Assembly: GCA_016929305.1 (NCBI GenBank)
Contig: JAFGJC010000151.1
Coordinates: forward strand, 1-17,699
Length of the DNA stretch: 17,699 nucleotides
Reading direction: 5' to 3'
From: a candidate division CSSED10-310 bacterium
Lineage (GTDB): Bacteria > CSSED10-310 > JAFGJC01
Shown: positions 1 through 8,900 of the stretch, piece by piece
How the letters are laid out: each line of letters begins with the position of its first letter
Position numbering within the stretch: position 1 is the first letter of the stretch
Translations under genes and position numbers: made by a program
Notes under the pieces: generated by a model
Told to the model about the DNA's origin: nothing
Database searches by the model: none
What the model saw: only the letters and a program-made list of their open reading frames with translations

Positions 1-1566
1 AAAACCGGTTCGTTGAATTATCTGGGAGAAACGCTTCTTGGAAACAAAGGATCGCTTACACGAAAACTTCTTCGTTTTTTGCCGCCGGTTGCTGGTGTTT
101 CAGCCTTTTTCAACAACACCCCCATCGTCGCCATGCTCATTCCCGTCATCCGTCATTGGGCAAAGAAACATAATGTGTCCGTCTCCAAATTTCTCATCCC
201 TTTATCTTATGCAACCATTCTGGGCGGTACTTGTACTTTGATTGGAACAAGCACCAATCTGGTTGTACATGGATTGATGCTTCAAAACGGATTGCCTGGC
301 TTCAGCTTTTTTGAAATCAGCAAGGTTGGTATTTCCATCACTATTTTTGGATTGGCAGCCTTAGCATTACTGGGACATCGTCTCTTGCCGGAAAGAAAAG
401 AACCTATCATCGAAATGGGTGAACAAACCCGCGAATTCGTTGTGACATTGAAAGTCGAACCGAATTATCAATATGTAGAAAAATCGGTTGAACAGGCGGG
501 TTTACGACACCTTAAAGGATTATTTTTATTTCAGATCGAGCGGAATGGCCAGTTGATAAATCCTGTCAGCCCTGATCAGGAAATCAAGGCTCATGACCGG
601 TTATTTTTCACGGGGCTGCCAGAAACGATCGTTGATCTCCAAAAAACTCCCGGACTATCACTCCTTAAAGATACCTTCTTTGACATAAAGAATCTTGATT
701 CTGATACAGTAACCACCTTTGAAGTCGTTATTTCCTCGAATTCCCCTCTTATTGGAAAAAATGTGAGAGAAAGCAACTTCAGAAGCCGATATAACGCGGT
801 TATTATGGCCATACATCGAAGTGGTGAACGAATAAAGCAAAAAATTGGCGATATCGTACTTCATGCAGGGGATACACTGCTAATCCTCGCAAAACATGAT
901 TTCATGAAGCAATGGTATCATACCAGCGATTTCTATCTGGTTTCCCGATCCGTCGATGTCACGTCGAAACCCAGATGGTATTCGTTTTTTTCAATGGGTG
1001 TCCTAACTGCAATGATCGTTCTGATGGCGACAAATATCTTGCCGGTCGTTGTTGCCGTCTGTTTGGCTGCATTAATCCTTGTGTTTTCGCGTTGCATTAC
1101 TGCCACTGAAGCCCGGAACAGTATCGACTGGAAAGTGCTATTGATCATCGCTTCCGCTTTCGGTATCGCCAAAGGACTTGATAACTCCGGGGTCGCACAC
1201 TATCTTGCAAATCTCATTATCCTATCTCTGGGTAATTTTGGTATCCTTGGTTTGCTGACTGCAATATATGTTATGACAAATCTCTATACTGAGATAATCA
1301 CAAACAATGCAGCGGCAGCCATTGTCGTTCCGATTGCGCTGGCAGTCGCCAAGCAGACTCCCCTAATCATCAACGAACGAGCTTTACTTATCACAGTAGC
1401 CGTCGCAGCATCGGCATCATTTGCAACTCCCATCGGCTATCAAACAAACCTAATGGTTTACGGTCCTGGAGGCTACAAGTTCCGTGATTTCATAAAAATC
1501 GGTATTCCCATGAATATTTTTATTGGAATGGTAGCCATCACCGCAATCTGGTTCTTCTATCTATAG
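1..1566 (+). CDS. SLC13/DASS-type transporter with two RCK_C (TrkA-C) domains, 5'-truncated
   Basis: This is an inner-membrane anion/cation symporter of the SLC13 (divalent anion:Na+ symporter) or related ArsB/NhaD-like group; the substrate cannot be read from sequence. The frame is open to the window edge (first residues K-T-G-S-L-N-Y), so the beginning of the gene lies outside; a TTG at 13 is not a credible start. About 521 residues are present, against roughly 590-600 for full-length homologues. Two family signature hairpins are visible: FFNNTP at nt 106-123, with GTSTNL following near 244, and ITNNAAAA near 1296-1320 with PIGYQTNLMVYGPGG following. Between the two membrane halves, roughly nt 430-890, lie two tandem soluble RCK_C-like domains, each ending in a D-R/T-L-F/L-I/F turn typical of TrkA-C. 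They suggest ligand gating. The gene converges on the acid phosphatase gene with 25 nt between stops. Family call is firm; substrate is unknown. Confidence 0.9.
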   Translation, partial: KTGSLNYLGETLLGNKGSLTRKLLRFLPPVAGVSAFFNNTPIVAMLIPVIRHWAKKHNVSVSKFLIPLSYATILGGTCTLIGTSTNLVVHGLMLQNGLPGFSFFEISKVGISITIFGLAALALLGHRLLPERKEPIIEMGEQTREFVVTLKVEPNYQYVEKSVEQAGLRHLKGLFLFQIERNGQLINPVSPDQEIKAHDRLFFTGLPETIVDLQKTPGLSLLKDTFFDIKNLDSDTVTTFEVVISSNSPLIGKNVRESNFRSRYNAVIMAIHRSGERIKQKIGDIVLHAGDTLLILAKHDFMKQWYHTSDFYLVSRSVDVTSKPRWYSFFSMGVLTAMIVLMATNILPVVVAVCLAALILVFSRCITATEARNSIDWKVLLIIASAFGIAKGLDNSGVAHYLANLIILSLGNFGILGLLTAIYVMTNLYTEIITNNAAAAIVVPIALAVAKQTPLIINERALLITVAVAASASFATPIGYQTNLMVYGPGGYKFRDFIKIGIPMNIFIGMVAITAIWFFYL

Positions 1567-1591
1567 CTGGAGTTCTCCCAACCCACTGTTG

Positions 1592-2395
1592 TTACCGGCT
1601 GAAAGCATTCAGCACGCTTTTTAGGAGTTTTCGTTTTTCTGAGTTCTGGAGATTGCGTTGATATCGGTAAATTGTCTTTTCCCAGTCCCCATACATCGGA
1701 TTGGGTAACAAAATGTATTCTGCCCCGAATGCATCTTTTTTTGATTCCACCAACTCGGCACGCTGTTCAATTGTCAGATTTCTGCTATAGAATCCGCCAA
1801 AATCTCCTAATGAATCACCGATGATCAGAGCAATGCTGCATTTTTCAGCAATGGTCTGGATTCGGCCGGTCTTATCAGGCTGATCTGTTTTCATAACCAC
1901 GGAAGTTTCACTCACATTCGGGAAATTTTGAATCGTCAGATTTTTCATGGTTGCTGTTTTATCCTTTTCGGACCGGTTTGTGAGATAAAAAATTTCCGCA
2001 CCCTGTGAATTCACGTAATTCAAAAAATCCAAAGCTCCTGGTATCGCGGGAGCATCAGCTTTATCCGTCCATTGCCGCAAGTTTGCAGGATGCGAGCGAT
2101 CACCAAGAATCAATGCGGCTTCAAATGGCGTATTATCCAAAACCGTTTCGTCAATATCGACAATGACGGCCAGCGGCTTTGAACCATTATACTCGCTCTT
2201 GATTTCGTCAAAACGGTACCGAGCAATCCCAAATGCCTGATAGGATAATGCTCTGGCTTCAGCGGATGTCTGTTTCCATGCAATCGCACTCAACATATAA
2301 TCATTGGAAATATTACGGGGACAACAACTATTGATGAGTGAAACAATGAAGAGCATTGAAATAATGATTGGAAACTTTTTAAAAACATGATTCAT
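1592..2395 (-). CDS. Class B / e(P4)-like HAD acid phosphatase, predicted lipoprotein
   Basis: This is a 267-residue HAD-superfamily phosphatase of the lipoprotein e(P4)/class B acid phosphatase group, which dephosphorylates nucleoside 5'-monophosphates and related small phosphoesters at the cell surface or in the periplasm. The nucleophile motif is D80-I-D82-E-T, followed by V-L-D-N-T. Motif II is LTNRS at 138-142, a conserved Lys region KTDQPDK lies at 169-175, and the metal-binding acidic motif is GDSLGDF at 193-199. The N-terminal LSAIAW-QTSAE stretch (about 35-45) also matches the family. The start at 2395 was chosen because it yields a lipoprotein signal peptide (two lysines, a hydrophobic core, then L-I-N-S-C24) and has GGAG upstream at about 11 nt spacing; an earlier in-frame start would bury the signal. 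The length is normal for the family. The gene converges on the transporter and diverges from the small secreted protein gene. The exact substrate is not determined. Confidence 0.9.
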   Translation of the reverse strand: MNHVFKKFPIIISMLFIVSLINSCCPRNISNDYMLSAIAWKQTSAEARALSYQAFGIARYRFDEIKSEYNGSKPLAVIVDIDETVLDNTPFEAALILGDRSHPANLRQWTDKADAPAIPGALDFLNYVNSQGAEIFYLTNRSEKDKTATMKNLTIQNFPNVSETSVVMKTDQPDKTGRIQTIAEKCSIALIIGDSLGDFGGFYSRNLTIEQRAELVESKKDAFGAEYILLPNPMYGDWEKTIYRYQRNLQNSEKRKLLKSVLNAFSR

Positions 2396-2447
2396 CTGAA
2401 CCTTATCTCCTCTTATTGAAATGTCGAAACAAAATATCAATTGCATC

Positions 2448-2476
2448 TTGATTGAAATGCTTATCAATCCTAAGAT
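2448..2476 (+). promoter_or_regulatory. Candidate sigma70-like promoter for the 2516 gene
   Basis: TTGATT at 2448-2453 (4 of 6 consensus) and TAAGAT at 2471-2476 (4 of 6) are separated by 17 nt, in the 120-nt gap between the divergent phosphatase and small secreted protein genes. An alternative -35, TTGAAA at 2452-2457, overlaps it. Position and spacing are right, but both hexamers are imperfect in AT-rich DNA, so this is only a candidate. Confidence 0.3.
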
Positions 2477-2505
2477 CATAAATGTGGTTTTAAAAGAATT
2501 CAATT

Positions 2506-2510
2506 GGAGG
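2506..2510 (+). promoter_or_regulatory. Ribosome binding site that fixes the start at 2516
   Basis: GGAGG lies 5 nt before the ATG at 2516. A possible TTG start at 2504 would place this Shine-Dalgarno inside the coding region, so the ATG is preferred. Confidence 0.75.
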
Positions 2511-2515
2511 TTTGG

Positions 2516-2875
2516 ATGAAATATTTATCGATACTATCTGTGGCACTCATTTTTTTGGTAATTCTGAACGTCACGCATATAGCTCAGTGTCAAAATGATG
2601 AGCGTGTTGCCTATACACTGAAACCGATAGCTGGAAATGACGGCAAGGAATCACCGTACAAATGCAATATTACAGCCAAAGGACCGTGGGTTGGTGATCT
2701 TCTTCATGTATATCATGGCCAGACGAAATTGGGCGATCTGACACGTAATCCTTCCAAGCACAACTGGAGTGGAAAGATCACGTTTCCTGCTGGAGTCAAC
2801 GTTACGGATTGCTATGTTAAGGATGGCGCAGGAAATAAAGTATCGATTGAAATCAGCAAACTGAGCGTGAAATAG
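2516..2875 (+). CDS. Small secreted protein of unknown function
   Basis: This 119-residue protein is not assigned to a family. It opens with a clear Sec signal peptide (MKYLSILSVALIFLVILNV, then THIAQC), so it should be exported. A Cys directly after IAQ makes a lipoprotein conceivable, but the sequence lacks a convincing lipobox with Leu at -3. The mature part is about 90 residues and looks like an all-beta fold, with a Gly/Asn-rich turn, YKCNITAKGPWVGD and a final KDGAGNKVSIEISK strand. Two further cysteines (in YKCN and TDCY) could form one disulfide. It lies 53 nt upstream of the deiminase gene on the same strand, so co-transcription is possible, although the deiminase may also have its own promoter. 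Start choice rests on GGAGG at 5 nt. Function unknown. Confidence 0.8.
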   Translation: MKYLSILSVALIFLVILNVTHIAQCQNDERVAYTLKPIAGNDGKESPYKCNITAKGPWVGDLLHVYHGQTKLGDLTRNPSKHNWSGKITFPAGVNVTDCYVKDGAGNKVSIEISKLSVK

Positions 2876-2928
2876 AATCCTGTTGATGCATGGTTCTAAA
2901 ATAAACAATATATAGAAAGTTCACATTT

Positions 2929-5565
2929 ATGAAATTAAAGCTGAAAGTTTTGTGTTTATTCATGATCCTGATCAATCTTTATTGCATTTCCGCTATTTCA
3001 GGCAGAGATATGATATCCCGTGGGGAGCCGCTTCCGGCATGGGAGACGGAAGAGGAAGCAGCATTGCGGGCAAAATACGGTTTCCCCATGCCAGACGAGA
3101 TCAGCGATCCACCACCCGGAAATGTAGAATCATATGCGGAATGGGCATCAGCCGATGGTGTCATTATCGCATGGATGGCATTTGATGCGTTTTTGGCGGA
3201 CATGGTCTCTGAGTTCATCAATGTCGGTACGTGTTGGATTGTCGTTGAGAGTGCATCCGATCAGACCTATGTGGAATCATACTTGTCTGGTCAGGGAATC
3301 CCCTTGGATAATGTGGATTTTCTGATCTTCAATATGGACAGCGTCTGGATGGTCGACTATGGTCCATTTTTTGTGGAGGTGGATGGCGACAGGCAAATAA
3401 TTGATCATATATATGACCGGTACGGACGCTGGGAAGACGATAAATTTCCATGGAGACTGGGCGAAGCATGGAGCGTTCCGTGGTATAGTTCTGATCTGCG
3501 TATCGAAGGCGGTAATTTCATTGCCGATGGCGATGGCATCTGCTTTATCACCGATCGGGTCATCGAACAGAATGCTCCATATCTTTCAGAACAGGAGGTA
3601 TATGATCGTCTTCGAGATTACTGTGGATGTGATACGATTCATGTGTTGGACCGTCTCAACGATGGGACGGGTCACATCGATATGTTCGCAAAACTGCTTG
3701 ATGTTGATACAATGCTGATAGGTCAATATCAATCGAGCCAGCCCGAATACAATACTCTGGAAAACAATGCCACATATGTTGCCAGTCAAACGGCGAGTAA
3801 CGGTAATCCTTACGATGTCGTCCGTGTACCGATGCCAGGACAATCAAGCAGTTATTGGACATATACAAATTCACTTATTGTAAATGATCATGTTTTTGTA
3901 CCGACATACAGCCTTCCGACAATGGATGCGCAGGCAATTCAAATTTATCAAACAGCTATGCCGGGTTACAGCGTCGTGGGCATTGATGCGTCAGACGTGA
4001 TCGGTTCGGGTGGCGCTATTCATTGTACCACAAAGGTTGTGCCGGTCGCGGCAGCTTATTCAGCTTCTTTGACTGAAGTTGATATCGATGACAGCGGTGG
4101 CGACAGCGATAATATTTTGGATCCCGGTGAAACCGTAGACCTGATATTTACATTGCGCAATTCAGGTCAGGAACTGTTGACCAACGTTTCGGGTTATCTG
4201 ACATCGAATGATCCGACTTATGTAACTGTTCAGGTCTCAAATACAACATGGCCGGATATCCTTCCCGGATCAACCTCTGCATCGATTGCACCTCAATGCC
4301 AAATATTTGTCGATCCGAACACACCTGAAAACACAGAACTTGGTTTTGAACTTGAAATTGTGGCCGATAGCTACACCAGTATAAAAACATTTTCACTAAC
4401 AGCAACATCAATCGCCCGGCATTATATCTGGAATCTGGACATCAATCCGGGTTGGACATGTGAGGGCGATTGGGCATGGGGTATCCCATCCGGCAATTCA
4501 GGAGATCCATCTTCCGGTTATACTGGATCTCACGTATACGGTTACAACCTTTCAGGCAACTATCCAAACAATATGCCCGAGCGGTCATTGACATCAGAAG
4601 CGATAGATTGTTCAAACATTGAACAGTTGGAGATATCTTTCATGCGCTGGTTAGGAGTGGAAAGTTCAGCATACGATCATGCTGCATTCAGAATTTCGAC
4701 CGATGGCGTGACCTGGACAGATATCTGGACACATTCGGGTGCAACAGTTGAAGAGACATCATGGCATAGCGTCAGTTATGATATTTCGAGTATCGCAGAT
4801 CATGCTGCAACCGTGTATCTTCGATGGGTAATGGGATCCTCGGATTATACTGTGAACTATTGTGGTTGGAACATTGATGATATCGAGATATGGGGTGTAT
4901 CTACTGAACCCGAACCCACAGCAACGCCACAACCAATAACCCCCACACCGACACCTACCATATCACCTTCCACGACGCCAACAGGATCTGCACCTTCAGT
5001 CACACCCACGCATACACCTCCGGTCGCTTCACCGACAGTTGCACCATCATGGACACCTTCTCCAACTCCGACATCTCCTCCCGCTACATTCACATACACG
5101 CCTTCACCAACATCAACACAAGAAGTGCCATCATCAACGGCAACACCAACCTCCACACCAATTCCCATAACCCATACACCGGCACCGAATCCAACGAATA
5201 CGCCAGTTTCAGATCAGCCAGTCATCACATTGATTCTGAATAAATCGCTTTTCCATCCAGGCGATGATTTCATATTAACCTGCCGAGTGATGAATCCAGG
5301 AAATCAGCTTACTGCTGATGAGTATATCCTGTTGGATGTCTATGGGATGATATGGTACTGGCCTTCATGGAGTATGTATCCGGACAATGAAACGTTGAAT
5401 CTGAATGGTAATTATGATCATACCGACACGATACTTTCATTTATCTGGCCTGATACAAATGGCAGTGCGGACGGTTTTAAATTTTGGGCAGCTTTGGTTG
5501 ACCCGACGTCATTTACTCTTTTAAGTAATGTAAGTATGGTTGAATTCGGTTACTCTGATTTCTGA
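2929..5565 (+). CDS. Secreted peptidylarginine deiminase, Porphyromonas (PPAD) type, with beta-sandwich modules and shared C-terminal domain
   Basis: This 878-residue protein should hydrolyse the guanidinium of peptidyl-arginine to give citrulline and ammonia outside the cytoplasm. Residues 1-22 form a signal peptide. The catalytic pentein domain spans about 65-372. Visible active-site elements are D143 (W-M-V-D-Y-G-P), E193-G-G-N, H249 and D251 (GTGHIDM), N314 (YTNSLIVN) and the nucleophile C366 (GGAIHCTT). Recalled PPAD features match: YTNSLI, VFVP, TAMPGY, and an R164 aligning with the substrate-carboxylate Arg152. The usual Arg before the active-site Asp is Val142 here. Further domains are a CARDB/NEW3-like beta domain (about 378-492), a beta-sandwich module (497-657) that also occurs twice in the C25 peptidase, a Thr/Pro linker (658-762) and the shared C-terminal domain (763-878). 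No strong Shine-Dalgarno precedes the ATG; the start is chosen for its signal peptide. Agmatine deiminase is less likely because of the export signal and PPAD-like motifs. Confidence 0.88.
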   Translation: MKLKLKVLCLFMILINLYCISAISGRDMISRGEPLPAWETEEEAALRAKYGFPMPDEISDPPPGNVESYAEWASADGVIIAWMAFDAFLADMVSEFINVGTCWIVVESASDQTYVESYLSGQGIPLDNVDFLIFNMDSVWMVDYGPFFVEVDGDRQIIDHIYDRYGRWEDDKFPWRLGEAWSVPWYSSDLRIEGGNFIADGDGICFITDRVIEQNAPYLSEQEVYDRLRDYCGCDTIHVLDRLNDGTGHIDMFAKLLDVDTMLIGQYQSSQPEYNTLENNATYVASQTASNGNPYDVVRVPMPGQSSSYWTYTNSLIVNDHVFVPTYSLPTMDAQAIQIYQTAMPGYSVVGIDASDVIGSGGAIHCTTKVVPVAAAYSASLTEVDIDDSGGDSDNILDPGETVDLIFTLRNSGQELLTNVSGYLTSNDPTYVTVQVSNTTWPDILPGSTSASIAPQCQIFVDPNTPENTELGFELEIVADSYTSIKTFSLTATSIARHYIWNLDINPGWTCEGDWAWGIPSGNSGDPSSGYTGSHVYGYNLSGNYPNNMPERSLTSEAIDCSNIEQLEISFMRWLGVESSAYDHAAFRISTDGVTWTDIWTHSGATVEETSWHSVSYDISSIADHAATVYLRWVMGSSDYTVNYCGWNIDDIEIWGVSTEPEPTATPQPITPTPTPTISPSTTPTGSAPSVTPTHTPPVASPTVAPSWTPSPTPTSPPATFTYTPSPTSTQEVPSSTATPTSTPIPITHTPAPNPTNTPVSDQPVITLILNKSLFHPGDDFILTCRVMNPGNQLTADEYILLDVYGMIWYWPSWSMYPDNETLNLNGNYDHTDTILSFIWPDTNGSADGFKFWAALVDPTSFTLLSNVSMVEFGYSDF
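4903..5214 (+). repeat. Low-complexity Thr/Pro linker coding stretch in the deiminase gene
   Basis: The stretch encodes about 104 residues dominated by Thr, Pro and Ser with recurring T-P-T-P and P-T-x-T-P units. It separates the last beta-sandwich module from the C-terminal domain. Its reverse strand is also open (Gly/Val-rich), but that is a by-product of the repetitive codons. Confidence 0.8.
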
Positions 5566-5914
5566 AAATTAAACGGATCGATACACAATTCTGAACACAT
5601 CGGCTGAACTTTCCGTCATCCTTGCGGAACAGGCATCTACTCCTGAGGTATTTTGCAAAATTTTCCATAAAAGTAAACATTACTCCCGTTCATCTCAATT
5701 AGGAATTTACACCGTTGATCCCACTTCTGAATTCGATCCGAAATCATTATCGTGATGTGGAAAACCTGCCTGAGTTTTTTCTCTTTTATCGATGACGATA
5801 AAATCATCACTCCAGGAAAAAATATGGTATTACCAAAACAAGAAGTGATCAGACTTCATGGTATCCATATTCCATTTACATATTGAATCGGAATGTGTTG
5901 AAGTTATTCCCCCC
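5566..5914. other. Convergent intergenic region without a recognised gene
   Basis: The gap between the stops of the deiminase (+) and C25 peptidase (-) genes is 407 nt; these are the 349 nt before the terminator. I see no ORF with a start, ribosome binding site or recognisable product, and no tRNA. No GC-rich terminator for the deiminase gene is evident. Weak AT-rich stems occur, for example 5784-5791 with 5796-5803, and gaagt/acttc around a 6-nt loop near 5840-5855. Confidence 0.5.
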
Positions 5915-5949
5915 AAAAAAAACCGGCCTGACGATGTGCGTCAGGCCGG
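5915..5949 (-). terminator. Rho-independent terminator of the C25 peptidase gene
   Basis: A perfect 11-bp GC-rich inverted repeat (5923-5933 with 5939-5949, arm ccggcctgacg) encloses a 5-nt loop. On the minus strand it is followed by a run of eight T (5915-5922 read in reverse). It starts 23 nt beyond the stop of the peptidase gene. Confidence 0.95.
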
Positions 5950-5972
5950 ATGAGAAAACTCAAATGTGCTGT

Positions 5973-8900
5973 TTATTCGTAACCGAATTCCACAAAATCG
6001 TAACTTCCAACAATCTGGCTTGTATTGGGATCAAGGAATGCACCCCAGAAATACAGACCAGACACCGTGCCAAAATTACCTTCTGGCCAATTGAAATCCA
6101 TGATGGTCATAGTTTCATCTGAATAGCCGGGAAGTGTTGTCAGCACATAATCCGGTGTCATCATCCATCTGGGATAGAACCAGTACATTCCATAGACATC
6201 CAGAATGATCCATTCCTCCAGAGTGACTTCCGGTCCTGGATTGATCGCTCTTCTCGTCAATAGGAAATGGTCACCTGCCTGGAAAGAAGTATCGCTGATT
6301 TCCAGATCCATGACGATAGTTGTGGGACCTTCCGTGGGTGTCGGTGTATTGGGTGCTGTGGTCGGTGTTGGTTCGACAGGTGTATGAGTGGGTCTGGGTG
6401 TATTGGTCGGCGGAATGGGAGTTTCGGTTGGAATCGGTGTATCGGTGGGTGGAATGGGTGTTTCAGTTGGAACTGGTGTATCAGTGGGAGGTACCGGTGT
6501 GAACGTCGGTGTAAACGTTGGTGGAATTGGGGACGGAGTTGGTGTTCGTGTCGGTGGCACTGGCGTTACTGTCGGAGTGTTAGTGGGCGGTATTACTCCA
6601 CTCGATTCCGCCCAGATTTCAACATCATCGATGTTCCATCCGCAGTATGTTACGGAGTAGTCTGTCGGTCCCATGACCCACCGCAGGTAGACAGTCGCTT
6701 GCTCATCTGCATACGCAGAGATGTCGAATGATTGCGGAATCCAGGAGGTGTCTGTAAACGATGAGCCGGTATGTTCCCAAACCGTGTTCCAGGTGGTGCC
6801 GTTGTTGGACACCTCAAACGCTGCATGGTCATAGCTGGCGCTTTCGACACCGAGCCACCTCATGTATCGAACTTCGACATTGATCAGATTGGAACAGTTG
6901 ATATCTGCTGTTGTCAGATAGGTTTCCGGCAGATTATTTGTGTAATCGCCTGACAGATTGTATCCGAAAACATTGTCACCAGTGTAACCCGATGTAGGAT
7001 CACCTTCGTTACCCTGCGGCACACCGTGTTCCCAAGCACCCTCGGCATACCAGGACGGACAGTAATCCATGGACCAGAAATAACGTCTGGCAAACGTCGA
7101 TGTTGTTACTTCCAGATCAAAGCTGTCCGATGCAGTATAACCTTCGGCTGAGATATCCAGAGTAAACTGGATCATTTGATGTTCCGGCGTTGACGGACTG
7201 GCTGTTACCATGAAATATGGCTCCTGGCATGTACCTGACGATCCGCCCATAATATCGGGAAAGGTTGCCGTGTCATCATTTATCGTGATGTATTCCGGAT
7301 GGTTCGATGTCAGAACAGCACTGACAGAACTGGCCATTCCGTTTCCAAGATTATCAAGAGTAACGATAAGCTGAGCGGTTTCACCGGGATCGAGAATACC
7401 ATCAGCATCACCTCTCTCCGGATCGGCGACAACAACGTTTCCGTATGCCAAGCTTGGAGCGACAATGGTGTCACTAAAACCCGTTGATCCTGAAGTTTCA
7501 TTAGTTGTATAGGCAATCGTAAACGGAATGACTTCACCATCATCAACACCCGTATCAACGGTGAAAACGAAATTCGTCAGTGATGTCCCTGTTCCGCTTT
7601 GTGGTATATCCGGGAAATTAGCCGCATCGGTCGTGATGTTCACATGCGGATTTGATGTCGTTAATACTGCTGAAACACCCGTAGCCGACAATCCGTTATT
7701 CTCCAGAGTCACCGACATGGAAATGGTTTCACCGGCATTTATTTCACCATTATTGTTACCCGCTGAATCATCGATGACATGATCACCGTACACAAGGATC
7801 GGGACATTACACGGCGCCGTATATGAAACTTCCACATCGTCGATGTTCCAACCGCAGTAAGTCATCGATCCATCTGTCGGACCCATGACCCACCGCAGTT
7901 TTACATTGCTGTTTCCGGCGGCCCAGTCACTGATATCATACTCAACATATGACCAGTCAGTGTCTTCAAAAGATCCTCCGGTATGCGTCCAGATGGTGTT
8001 CCATGTGGTACCGTTATCACCGGAAACTTCGACTCCCGCATGATCATACGAAGCGCTTTCAACGCCCAGCCATTTCCAGTAGCTTAAGAATACTTCCGTT
8101 GCTCCGGAACAATCGAAAGCGTTTGTCGTGACATACGTTGGCGGAAGACCGTCACCGTAATCACCGGCCAGATTATAGCCGACAACGTTTTCTCCCGTAT
8201 AACCGGAAGAGGGATCACCGGAATTACCGAGTGGCTGACCCCATGCCCACTGACCTTCATAAGTCCAACCGGGATTGGTATCCATATTTTCGCTGAGGAA
8301 CAGAATCAGTTGAAGTGTCGTGAACTGATAATAGGATCCTCCATTGTCATCTTCAGCTATATTGCCGCCAGCATCGGTGCTGGAAACTTTAAAGAAATAA
8401 TCCGTGCATGTTTCTAGTCCTGTTAACGTAACTTCGTGTTCCAGAACCATACGTTCATCGGTCACGACGTCACCGGGAGGTGTGGTTTCACCCCATGTAA
8501 CAACGGTGTTTGATTCTTCACTGGTGTGCCAGGATATCGTCGCGGATGATGTCGTAATATCACTCACTGTCAAGCCACTGATAATAGGTCCTTCGCAGTC
8601 CGTGGTGGCGGTATCATAGACATCCTGAGGTGATCCCTCGCAATCCGCATCTGCATAATGTGCCGTGATTTCATCTCCGTGCGACACGAGTAAAAATCCC
8701 GGACCTGATTGAGTTGCCGATGTCTGAATCGTTCCTGAAAATTCACCGGAATCCGGTGAGACTTCGGTGAGTGTAACAGTTTCCGGGGTCGGTTCACTGT
8801 CGGAATACATTCCCACTTCAGCGGTATCCAGTGCACCAGGATTTATATTCAGATCTGAATCCCATAATCTGATTACGATTTCCTGATCGCAATTGTACAT

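Noticed and set aside
13..15. TTG as the start of the transporter gene
   Set aside because: The frame is open to the window edge, no ribosome binding site is visible, and about 75 N-terminal residues of the family are missing.
2415..2459. Direct repeat attgaaatg (2415-2423 and 2451-2459) as a regulator site
   Set aside because: It is a 9-bp AT-rich match in a short intergenic region, and similar words recur nearby inside the phosphatase gene; chance is likely.
5215..5565. Classical type IX secretion C-terminal domain
   Set aside because: The tail is longer and ends in V-E-F-G-Y rather than the short Gly- and Lys-containing beta strand seen at the end of Porphyromonas CTD proteins, so it is treated as a different domain.
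5784..5803. Terminator for the deiminase gene (ttttatcg/cgataaaa)
   Set aside because: The 8-bp stem is AT-rich with a 4-nt loop, lies more than 200 nt after the stop and has no T-run after it.
6412..6489. CRISPR-like array
   Set aside because: The 39-bp units are directly adjacent without spacers and code for a Pro/Thr repeat in frame.
6388..6660. Plus-strand Gly/Val-rich reading frame opposite the C25 linker (similarly minus strand 4857-5168)
   Set aside because: It is the antisense of repetitive Thr/Pro codons; there is no ribosome binding site or recognisable protein.
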